64,000 bases of DNA, from the NCBI RefSeq assembly GCF_014645615.1, contig NZ_BMMB01000006.1, positions 186,001 through 250,000 of the forward strand. Reading direction: 5' to 3'. The notes beneath the pieces were generated by a model. It was not told where the DNA came from, did no database searches, and worked only from the letters and a program-made list of their open reading frames with translations. The DNA is from Paenibacillus hunanensis. GTDB lineage: Bacteria; Bacillota; Bacilli; Paenibacillales; Paenibacillaceae. A program made the position numbers and the translations under genes. This document shows positions 53,658-61,450 of this stretch, in pieces. Position 1 is the stretch's first letter. Every line of letters begins with the position of its first letter.

Positions 53658-53941
53658 GTAAGAGATGGCAGGGTATGTACACTCATTTGATACGATATGC
53701 GGATGAAGAGACAAACCAAATAACGACAAAACGAACAATAAGAAAATAGATAATGAGACAATGAATAATGAAAGGATTGGTCAAGCTATACGATCAATCC
53801 CTTTTTGCTATGCGATGATTCGCTTTTACTTTTGGGATAGCGTACTTCCTAACTGGATTCCAGTATATGGATACAAAAAGGATAAACAATCCGTCTTACT
53901 ATATACAGACTGTTCAAACGCTTTTACTAAAGGAGATCATC

Positions 53942-54871
53942 ATGTCAAAACAACGCAAGCTTCTTTTCACCGTAGCTATTATCTATACGCTTCTGATTTT
54001 GTATTTTATGTTTTTTGCTTTTGGGCGGGGCGATTCTGCATCCGATCAGTATAAGTTTATTTTTGTACCTGATAACTTTTTGAAATTGCCGAATCCCTGG
54101 GAACTGTTGCGTCCGACGGTAATGGATGTGGTCAGTCTGGGGAATATGGCGGCATTCATCCCTTTTGGCATATTCATTCCATTGTTATATCGGACGACAT
54201 TTGTGCGATTCATTGTAGGATTTCTAGTATCCATCCTTTTGCTGGAAACGATACAAGCTTTGACTCTACGGGGAAGCTTTGATATAGACGATGTGTTAAA
54301 AAATACATCTGGTGCAGTCATTGGTTTCGCAGCTTACCGCATAGGAAGTCGTGCCAAAAACATTTGGCGAAGTGTAGTGTCTATAGGTATTTCGATTGTT
54401 ATTCTATTGATTATGACATGGGGAGTTGGCGCTGGCATTGATAAAGCCCTCGCTACATCTCCGGGGCCATTTGTGGCTTTGAACGATTGGAAAACCAGCA
54501 GCGGAGTCACATCGAAAACGGCAGAATTGCTGCCTTTTCAAGTAGACGGTCAAGAAGTAACGCCTCAATTTAACCTATACGATGCGAGTGATAAGAAATC
54601 AGAGACATATAGCTACAAATTGGATGGCAAAATCGCTTATTTTTATATGCAATATGGCATTCCCGATCAAGGCGACTTTCAAGGCAGCATTAGCTTATAC
54701 GTAGATGGGCGAAAAGTTTTAACCAACTCTCAACAATATCAAGGGTATGGACCGGAGGCATTTGAGTGGCATTTTGAAGAAGGCACAGCCAACGAGATCA
54801 CGATTAAGATAGAAGGAAACGAGAAAGTATGGGATGTTGGGTATCGGGAGATGAAGCATCTTTGGGAATGA
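53942..54871 (+). CDS. VanZ-like membrane protein with C-terminal extracytoplasmic domain
   Basis: 309 residues from the ATG at 53942 (AAAGGAG 6 bases upstream). A VanZ-type domain (1-185): LLFTVAIIYTLLILYFMFFAFGRG, the VSLGNMAAFIPFGIFIPLLY block and ETIQALTLRGSFDIDDVLKNTSGAVIGF, with another helix near 170-185. Residues ~195-309 form a beta-rich domain (YSYKLDGKIAYFYMQYG, ISLYVDGRKV, EITIKIEGNEKVWDVGYREM) like NPCBM modules. VanZ relatives affect glycopeptide resistance or lipid handling; role here unknown. Confidence 0.85.
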   Translation: MSKQRKLLFTVAIIYTLLILYFMFFAFGRGDSASDQYKFIFVPDNFLKLPNPWELLRPTVMDVVSLGNMAAFIPFGIFIPLLYRTTFVRFIVGFLVSILLLETIQALTLRGSFDIDDVLKNTSGAVIGFAAYRIGSRAKNIWRSVVSIGISIVILLIMTWGVGAGIDKALATSPGPFVALNDWKTSSGVTSKTAELLPFQVDGQEVTPQFNLYDASDKKSETYSYKLDGKIAYFYMQYGIPDQGDFQGSISLYVDGRKVLTNSQQYQGYGPEAFEWHFEEGTANEITIKIEGNEKVWDVGYREMKHLWE

Positions 54872-54890
54872 GGTTAAATGAAATGGAAAA

Positions 54891-54936
54891 GAAGCGGCTC
54901 AAAGCGTTGGTTTTGGCTTGGAGTCGCTTCTTTTTT
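54891..54936 (+). terminator. Terminator of the VanZ-like gene
   Basis: GAAGCGGCTC pairs with GAGTCGCTTC (one G-U), followed by TTTTTT, 20 bases past the stop. Confidence 0.85.
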
Positions 54937-55101
54937 GTTGATGTAAGAGATTGTTGTTTGATTTAGCATTTTTTAAGATCAAAAGGATGGAAGAAAATAG
55001 GGATACTGTATCAAGTAAATGAGGTGATAGCGAGAATAGATGATATACAGAGAAAAATAAGAAGCCAGTATCAACTATGGGCTTCTCTATTGCTAATCAC
55101 T

Positions 55102-55998
55102 TTATTTTTCCTCACCCGTCGCAATCACATGCTCCTCATAACTAATCCAATCACTCCAGCTCCCCGGATACAGCTTCACGTTCTCATATCCGATCTGCTT
55201 CAGCGCCACCACATTCGGACACGCCGACACACCAGACCCGCAATACACAATAATCTCCGCATCCCGATCCAGTCCAGCAAAATGTTCTTCCAGCTGCTCT
55301 GCCGACTTCAACGTTCCTGCTTCCGTCAACACATCCTGCCAGAAGAAATTCACTGCGCCTGGAATATGCCCTGCCTTCGAGTCCATTGTTTCTTCCAGTC
55401 CCAGATACCGACTATGTGCACGCGAGTCGATCAGTACTGTCTTAGGAGCACCTGCATTCGCCCCATCCACATCGTCCGTAGCAGAAGTACGCTTATCCGA
55501 CAAACGCCCCGATACCTGCCGTACATACTCCACATCCGCCACCATCTGCGGCTGTGGACGCGCTTCGAACGTCTTCGGTACGACAACAGGCTGTTCATCT
55601 GTTACCGGGAAGCCTGCTTGCTGCCAGGCGCTGAAATCCTGCTCCAGTATGTACACCTGTGTATGTCCCATGTACGTCAGCATCCACCACATTCGTGCTG
55701 CATACATGCCTTTGTTATCATCATAAATGACGATCCGATCGTCCTGGCTGATGCCAGCGCGACCGAAGGTTTTGGCGATGTGTTCGGGATCTGGTAGCGG
55801 GTGACGTCCGCCGTGCGTGCTGCCTGGTGCGGATAGGTCTTCTTTCAGATCCATATAGATCGCACGAGGGATGTGAGACTCGTTATATTGTTGGCGACCT
55901 TTCTCTGGAGCGTCCAGCCAGAAGCGGCAGTCTGCGACGATGAGATCGGGCTCGTACAGACGAGCGAGCAGCCATTTAATCGATACCGTGTTTTGCAT
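55102..55998 (-). CDS. Rhodanese-type sulfurtransferase (thiosulfate/3-mercaptopyruvate)
   Basis: 298 residues from the ATG at 55998 (GAAGGAG 8 bases upstream). Two rhodanese domains: an inactive N-terminal one (VADCRFWLDAPEKGRQQYNESHIPRAIYMDL; YDDNKGMYAARMWWML, Asp where Cys is expected) and a catalytic one ending in IVYCGSGVSACPNVVAL, where Cys forms the persulfide. It transfers sulfane sulfur to cyanide, thiols or acceptors in the cytosol. CGSGVSA is nearer the MST/thiosulfate type than the classical CRKGVT. Monocistronic. Confidence 0.93.
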   Translation of the reverse strand: MQNTVSIKWLLARLYEPDLIVADCRFWLDAPEKGRQQYNESHIPRAIYMDLKEDLSAPGSTHGGRHPLPDPEHIAKTFGRAGISQDDRIVIYDDNKGMYAARMWWMLTYMGHTQVYILEQDFSAWQQAGFPVTDEQPVVVPKTFEARPQPQMVADVEYVRQVSGRLSDKRTSATDDVDGANAGAPKTVLIDSRAHSRYLGLEETMDSKAGHIPGAVNFFWQDVLTEAGTLKSAEQLEEHFAGLDRDAEIIVYCGSGVSACPNVVALKQIGYENVKLYPGSWSDWISYEEHVIATGEEK

Positions 55999-56082
55999 AG
56001 GTGAAGCTCCTTCCGATATGTAGGATAGAATCGTAAAATATCTCAAACGAATACATACAGCTATAACCCAGGCCTTAGCCAA

Positions 56083-56595
56083 AAGCTACAGCCAGGAGAA
56101 TACAGGCTCTATCTGCTAGAGCCCTATATGTCCTTTATCTTACACCCGAATCCTGTTAATAATCCAGAACGGAAGTACAAAAGGCGGCTATGTCACTCTT
56201 AAAATCGTTCTCTGTTCCGTTGTGATTCACAATGTCCTCCATTACAATAGGTGCAAAGTAGTTATATGGACATAGCTTGCGGAGCAGGAAGCACGCCTGA
56301 CGCAGGCTACAGGTACGATGAAGCGCTGCATGATGAATTAAACCAGAAATAGAAGCCAAACTGATATTTTTTCACGCTAGCGGGAACGGTATGTACCTCT
56401 TGTACAGACAAGTATTTGGTTCATGGAGTAGACAAGTATTCGATTTATGAAGTAGACGATTCTATTAACAATCTTCACCATGCTCAGACTTCACCATATT
56501 CAGAGCTGACGTCGTTTGATCTCGATCTATCCGTATCCAAAGCCTACATGATAGCTTATTGTACAGCGATGTTCCAAAATAAGGAGGCAACTGCG
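56083..56595. other. 513-base region before the bactofilin-like gene
   Basis: It contains a doubtful 67-codon leftward frame (56359-56156; LRQACFLLRKLCPYNYFAPI) without a ribosome site, perhaps a remnant. The long frame opening at 56416 upstream of the true start at 56596 has no ribosome site. No RNA gene seen. Confidence 0.35.
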
Positions 56596-58227
56596 ATGAA
56601 TACACAACATTTCGAAAAGCTAAAATTAGCCGCTATCCAACATAAATTGCCTGCCGATAGTCTCATTGCGGATTGGCTGGAGCGTCAACCGGAGGAATAT
56701 GGGGATGAATGGGTGCTGTATTGCGCTGGTGATCTGGAGCTGGATGTGCTGAATCTGGACAATCCTTTGCAAGATCACTGGTCAACCGGGGATGAAGACG
56801 GTGAAGCTGGAGGGAGCGACACCATTTTACTCATTGTGGTGGAAGGTGATTTGAAGGTGAATCGCCTGATTGCCAATGAGGAGACGGACGGAGCGACCGG
56901 GCTGATTGTGCTTGGCGATGTATCATGTCCGTATCTGTTACTTGGTGGGCAAGAGGTGTATGTAACCGGGAACTTGCATGCCGAGCAGCTGCTATGGGGC
57001 GATTACAATCACGGTTTGCTGATCGTACGCGGAGAGCTAACGGGCGGTTTGCTGTTACAGACGGATCAGTATGCAGTACAGGTGCGCGGGGAACAACGTA
57101 TGGAGCTATGCTGGGAAAGCATGGAATCTCCCGATGCATGGGCGGGGGTGAATCGCTTTGATGCGTTTGATCAAGAATGTATTATTGACGACGATGAGCC
57201 ATTTTTGTGGCGTAAGCAGATGATGCGTATGATTTTAAACGGGAAGCCTGTGCTGCGTCAGCCTTATTTGCATCCGCTGGCTATCCCTCAGGTTCCATTC
57301 CTATTTGAAAATACAGAGATTAATCCGGTGAATATTCGCCGCACCACACATGCTTCCTTGCTCTGTATGCGTCATCCCGAAGATACAGCGCCATGCTATG
57401 AATTTTGGATGGATCGGATATTTATTCGAGCGGTCGCCTATGGACAGGAGAAGGAGGAAGGCTGTTTTCAGGGCGTGTATATTCAAGATGATGATTGTCA
57501 CGCACTGCTGATCCGCAGTGAGCCGGTGGAGCAGAGTCGTGATATTTTACCGGGCGTTTTATCGGGTGATTCTACATATCTATGGCAGGTTTCGATCAAG
57601 TTCCGCTATCTCGAAGGTAACGATACAGAGTGGCATACACTTAATCGACATGCTCCGCAAAACTTTGTGCAGCTATGTCAGAAGGGCTGGAACGGGCTGT
57701 TGCATGCTACCTCCAATTATGAGTATGCGCGTACACTGATTGAGCCTAAGGAAATTCGTGAGCTGCTGGCATTGCCGCTCGTGCAGCCATATGATGACTT
57801 TTACGATGATGAGCATCAAGGGTTGTGGCTGAACGATCTGTTTATCGCGTTTAGACAGCATGGCGCCTTGTTCCACGGTGAGCCACAAATGCCGCTCATT
57901 CGAGTCGGTCGTGAATATGAGGATGAGCACGGTAATCGATTGCACGAAAATTATTTCTATTCGATCTCCGTTCATGCTGATGGAAGCGAAAGTGTACTCA
58001 TCGGCTATAAGTCAGACGAGGACAATGATTCGCGTACCCATGTTAGCTATACCGGCGATGTGCAGCTGCATTATGCTGTGCCATTATTTCAAAAGGCGGT
58101 AAAATTGCTGCACCAATACAATTCCTATTTGCTGACAGGAGAAGCGCCAACGGGTGCAGAGGACTTCGCCCTACAATACTGGCGTGAACAGGGATTAATT
58201 GATAATATTTCTTCGAGTAGCTACTGA
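56596..58227 (+). CDS. Large protein with bactofilin-like beta-helix, unknown
   Basis: 543 residues from the ATG at 56596, with AAGGAGG 8 bases upstream. Residues ~60-160 carry short beta-helix rungs of the polymer-forming type: LLIVVEGDLKVNRLI, TGLIVLGDVSCPYLLLGGQEVYVTGNL, LLWGDYNHGLLIVRGEL. The C-terminal half is different, with WMDRIFIRAVAYGQEKEEGCF and RVGREYEDEHGNRLHENYF. Proteins of this build occur with polymorphic-toxin immunity genes. It is 80 bases upstream of the membrane-anchored nuclease, likely co-transcribed. Confidence 0.7.
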   Translation: MNTQHFEKLKLAAIQHKLPADSLIADWLERQPEEYGDEWVLYCAGDLELDVLNLDNPLQDHWSTGDEDGEAGGSDTILLIVVEGDLKVNRLIANEETDGATGLIVLGDVSCPYLLLGGQEVYVTGNLHAEQLLWGDYNHGLLIVRGELTGGLLLQTDQYAVQVRGEQRMELCWESMESPDAWAGVNRFDAFDQECIIDDDEPFLWRKQMMRMILNGKPVLRQPYLHPLAIPQVPFLFENTEINPVNIRRTTHASLLCMRHPEDTAPCYEFWMDRIFIRAVAYGQEKEEGCFQGVYIQDDDCHALLIRSEPVEQSRDILPGVLSGDSTYLWQVSIKFRYLEGNDTEWHTLNRHAPQNFVQLCQKGWNGLLHATSNYEYARTLIEPKEIRELLALPLVQPYDDFYDDEHQGLWLNDLFIAFRQHGALFHGEPQMPLIRVGREYEDEHGNRLHENYFYSISVHADGSESVLIGYKSDEDNDSRTHVSYTGDVQLHYAVPLFQKAVKLLHQYNSYLLTGEAPTGAEDFALQYWREQGLIDNISSSSY

Positions 58228-58307
58228 GTGACTAACTGGTATCTATTAAAATATAATGACTCCTAGCTAATCGACAGGACAAGGCAGACAGAGAGGATAC
58301 AGGCAGC

Positions 58308-58913
58308 ATGGCACAGGTGATGGATGGGATGAATCAACAATGGGTAGCGTGGGGCATGGGTACGCTGCTCGTTTTATTTTTACTATGGCTGGGCATACGA
58401 GCGTTCAAGCGCTACCGTATGCGATTACGGCGTGCACGGCTCGATCCTCGCAAAATGACCATTGCCGATATCGACGATATGGAAGGTGCTGAATTTGAAC
58501 GTTATTTGCACCGACTATTTAGCGAGCTTGGTTATGACGATGCAGAGAAGACGAAGGATAGCAGTGACTTTGGCGCAGACCTTATTTTTACGGATCGGCT
58601 TGGTGTACGCAATGTACTGCAAGCGAAGCGATATGGTGCCACTCAGGCCATCGGACTGGATGCTGTACAGGAGGTTTACGGCTCTATGCGCTACTATGAC
58701 GCAGAGCGCTGTATCGTACTCACGTCAGCAGCACGCTTTACCAATTCATGCATTACCCTGGCAGGTGTCAATGAAGTGAAGCTACTGGGGCGAGATGATC
58801 TGCTATTCATTATTCGCTGCTTCAAAGCAGGCAAATATGAGCAAGCGCTGGATCTAATCGAAAGCGAAGCAGAGCTAGTCACTTCGCCGTGGCAACAGGA
58901 TGAGAAGCGGTAG
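58308..58913 (+). CDS. Membrane-anchored Mrr-type restriction endonuclease-like protein
   Basis: 201 residues. One transmembrane helix (~14-29) followed by a basic stretch, then the Mrr/PD-(D/E)xK core: MEGAEFERYLHRLFSELGY (helix with Glu), DSSDFGADLIFTDRLG (catalytic Asp), VLQAKRYG (Q-x-K), and the C-terminal YYDAERCIVLTSAARFTNSC. The catalytic residues are intact, so it is expected to cleave DNA or RNA. GAGG lies 11 bases before the ATG. It ends its operon; a bidirectional terminator follows. Confidence 0.85.
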   Translation: MAQVMDGMNQQWVAWGMGTLLVLFLLWLGIRAFKRYRMRLRRARLDPRKMTIADIDDMEGAEFERYLHRLFSELGYDDAEKTKDSSDFGADLIFTDRLGVRNVLQAKRYGATQAIGLDAVQEVYGSMRYYDAERCIVLTSAARFTNSCITLAGVNEVKLLGRDDLLFIIRCFKAGKYEQALDLIESEAELVTSPWQQDEKR

Positions 58914-58972
58914 CATCGATCATAGGATGTGACCGATTGATCGTAGTGAATTGGGTAGCGAATTAGTTGGAA

Positions 58973-59006
58973 AAAGGACAACGCCGACTCATAGGCGTTG
59001 TCCTTT
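58973..59006. terminator. Bidirectional terminator
   Basis: AAAGGACAACGCC and GGCGTTGTCCTTT pair perfectly across an 8-base loop, between convergent genes whose stops lie 60 and 10 bases away. Confidence 0.9.
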
Positions 59007-59016
59007 GTTTAAGGGA

Positions 59017-60207
59017 CTATTGTACAGATCGGTTGCTCAAAAATTCATCAATGCGCTGGATCGCCTCCGCCGGACCACCGGATTGCTGGAAGCTGGCATT
59101 GATTTTTTGGACATTTTCTTTATACATCGGATTCGACAATACCTCATCTACTGCGATTCGGAGTGATTCTACATTAATCTGATCTTTGGTGATGCGATAC
59201 CCTGCTTCCAGCTCGACCAATCGCTGTGCGACCATGGGCTGATCCTTATCCTGAGGTAGAACGACTAGCGGCACATTAAAATGAATCGCTTCGTTGACGC
59301 TGTTCATGCCGCCATGGGTGATCGTAACAGCCGCATGCTGTAATACGTTTAACTGTGGCACATAGGGTGCAATTATGAAGTGATCTGGTGCTGGCTTGAG
59401 CTTGGACAGATCAGCCTTTTCACCAGCCGCAATGACTACAATTCCTTCAAAATCGGCAAATGCTTCGATACACGTATTGAAAAAATCCTCCACCTCATGC
59501 AGCACGGTACCCATGGATATATATAGCACCTGCCGATCTTCTAAGCGCTCCAGTGGGAAATCCGAATAACCTGCGCGTGCTGGAAAGCTTGGGCCGATAA
59601 AGATGCTGGTATCGTCGAACATATCGCTGCGCGGCTGAAAATATTTACTTGTATAAACAACGGTCATCGATGCGATATTATTCATAAACTGTAGCTGCTC
59701 TTTAGGTGACACGCCATACTTTTGCTGCATCAATGCGAGTGAATCCTTCATCTGCTGATCCGGTTCAAAGAATGATGCACCCTTATCCTGAAGAATCTTT
59801 TCAGCCATCGCATTATTCGGTATGAGGAAGGAAGCAGAGGAGCAGATCCCTGGTACATTCAGATATTCACTTACAAGCTCTCCAGCTCCAAATTTATCAA
59901 AAATGATCACGTCGAAATGGATCGTTTGCTTCAATTGCTCCACAATTTCCAGAATAGCGAGCGAGCTCTGCATATGTAACCTTAAAAATTCCTGGATGCC
60001 TTCCATAGCTCCAACATTGATTTTAGCCATACGAATCCAATCGGTGTGCAGATGGACAGTCGCTCCAACTGCTTCTACGCGCTCCCTGTAATGCTCGGTC
60101 GTAATATAGTGAACCTGATCGCCGCGCTCGGTATACGCCTGAACGAAGCCGAGGGTGGGATTGACATGGCCTTCCGCTGGAAAACTGACGAATAAAATAG
60201 TAAGCAT
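59017..60207 (-). CDS. GT1 macrolide-type glycosyltransferase (YjiC-like)
   Basis: 396 residues. N-terminal acceptor half: LFVSFPAEGHVNPTLG (catalytic His in GHVNP); C-terminal donor half: VLYISMGTVL, then IAPYVPQLNVLQHAAVTITHGGMNSVNEAIHFNVPLVVLPQDKDQP, the MGT-family donor signature. It moves glucose or another sugar from UDP to macrolides, flavonoids or lipids in the cytosol. GGGAG lies 9 bases before the ATG. Monocistronic, convergent to the nuclease gene. Confidence 0.93.
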   Translation of the reverse strand: MLTILFVSFPAEGHVNPTLGFVQAYTERGDQVHYITTEHYRERVEAVGATVHLHTDWIRMAKINVGAMEGIQEFLRLHMQSSLAILEIVEQLKQTIHFDVIIFDKFGAGELVSEYLNVPGICSSASFLIPNNAMAEKILQDKGASFFEPDQQMKDSLALMQQKYGVSPKEQLQFMNNIASMTVVYTSKYFQPRSDMFDDTSIFIGPSFPARAGYSDFPLERLEDRQVLYISMGTVLHEVEDFFNTCIEAFADFEGIVVIAAGEKADLSKLKPAPDHFIIAPYVPQLNVLQHAAVTITHGGMNSVNEAIHFNVPLVVLPQDKDQPMVAQRLVELEAGYRITKDQINVESLRIAVDEVLSNPMYKENVQKINASFQQSGGPAEAIQRIDEFLSNRSVQ

Positions 60208-60370
60208 ACTGTACCACTCCCATTTTTTATAGTTGAAGCCACCTAGCTGTGATGATACGAGCTATATAGAATACGAAATGAAATGCACCTTCATTTATAC
60301 ACTTAAATTGGAATAAAAATCAACTTGATACATAAATAGGTCATTCACAGTCTTCTTTTGGCAATTCCGA

Positions 60371-60399
60371 TTGACAAAGTTGCAAATGAACTTCATAAT
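60371..60399 (+). promoter_or_regulatory. Promoter of the siderophore-uptake operon
   Basis: TTGACA (60371-60376) and CATAAT (60394-60399) with a 17-base spacer. A Fur box covers the predicted start just downstream. Confidence 0.8.
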
Positions 60400-60407
60400 G
60401 CTTTATT

Positions 60408-60426
60408 GATAATGATTATCATTGTC
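60408..60426. promoter_or_regulatory. Fur box
   Basis: GATAATGATTATCATTGTC matches 17 of 19 positions of the Fur consensus and lies over the start site of the siderophore-uptake promoter. The operon should be repressed by iron-loaded Fur. Confidence 0.9.
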
Positions 60427-60457
60427 TAACTAAATTTACATAACAGGGAGCGTACAT

Positions 60458-61450
60458 ATGAAGAGAGCATGGGGTTATTTTATGCTGCCACTAGCGTTTA
60501 TGCTAGTACTGGCAGGTTGCGGTACAGCAAGTAATTCAGCACAAAATGGTTCATCTGCAACGACGACAAACGAAAATACAGCATCTCCAATTACATTGAA
60601 GGATAGTCATGGCGAGGTGAAGCTGAACCAGCCTGCTAAGCGTGTTATTGTACTGGAGTGGACATTTACTGAGGATCTGATCGCGCTGGGTGTACAGCCG
60701 ATTGGTAATGCGGACAATGAAGGCTACAAGCAGTGGGTAACCTCTGAAGCGGCGTTGGATGGAAGCGTAACGGATGTAGGTACACGCTCCGAGCCGAATC
60801 TGGAAGCGATCGCTGCGCTCAAGCCCGATTTGATCATTAAAACATCGGATAATATCCCGGAAGTCTATGATCAACTTAAAGCAATCGCGCCAACGCTGGA
60901 ATTCGATATGTATAAAGGCAATGGCTATGACTACGACCGTATGGTAGAGGTATTCAATGAGGTTGCCAAAGCAGTTGGTAAGGAAGATCAGGCGAAGCAG
61001 GTGCTGACTGATCTGGATACACACTATGATCAAGCGAAGGAAAAACTGAAGGCAGCAGGCAAGGAAGGTATGCACTATGCACTAACGCAAGCCTTCACTT
61101 CACAAAATGCGGCAAGTCTGCGCATGTTCACTGACAATTCGGTTGTAGTCGGTACACTGGACAAGATCGGTATGGTCAATGATTGGAAGTCAGATCAAAC
61201 GGATAAGTATGGCTTTACGACTGTGGGTATTGAATCCCTGTCCAAGGTTAACGATAGCAGTCTGCTGTATATTGTACAGCCCGATGACGATGTATTCGGC
61301 GCACCGATGAAAAATAATTCGGTATGGAATCAGCTGAATTTTGTTAAGGAAAAACGTACGTATCCACTGGATGGTTCGACATGGACGTTTGGTGGCCCGA
61401 TTTCTTCTAAAGTCCTGGTGGATCAGGTCGTTGGAGCAGTTACCAAATGA
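60458..61450 (+). CDS. Iron-siderophore ABC transporter substrate-binding lipoprotein
   Basis: 330 residues. The signal peptide ends in the lipobox LAGC (Cys21). Then a Thr/Ser-rich linker and the FecB/FhuD fold: RVIVLEWTFTEDLIALGVQPIGNAD, EPNLEAIAALKPDLIIKTSD, MRMFTDNSVVGTL-type segment and the final WTFGGPISSKVLVDQVVGAV. It sits outside the membrane and hands Fe-siderophore to the permease. Relatives: YfiY, YfmC, FeuA; ligand not predictable. ATGA overlap with the permease gene gives coupled synthesis. Confidence 0.93.
   Translation: MKRAWGYFMLPLAFMLVLAGCGTASNSAQNGSSATTTNENTASPITLKDSHGEVKLNQPAKRVIVLEWTFTEDLIALGVQPIGNADNEGYKQWVTSEAALDGSVTDVGTRSEPNLEAIAALKPDLIIKTSDNIPEVYDQLKAIAPTLEFDMYKGNGYDYDRMVEVFNEVAKAVGKEDQAKQVLTDLDTHYDQAKEKLKAAGKEGMHYALTQAFTSQNAASLRMFTDNSVVVGTLDKIGMVNDWKSDQTDKYGFTTVGIESLSKVNDSSLLYIVQPDDDVFGAPMKNNSVWNQLNFVKEKRTYPLDGSTWTFGGPISSKVLVDQVVGAVTK

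Noticed and set aside
55024..55797. 257-codon rightward frame
   Set aside because: Antisense to the sulfurtransferase gene, very rich in Arg/His/Leu, and lacking a ribosome site.
56156..56359. 67-codon leftward frame
   Set aside because: Protein-like in part, but begins with TTG without a ribosome site and has no recognisable family; at most a remnant, so not called as a gene.
60371..60426. Riboswitch before the siderophore operon
   Set aside because: The leader is short and the dyad is fully explained as a Fur box.
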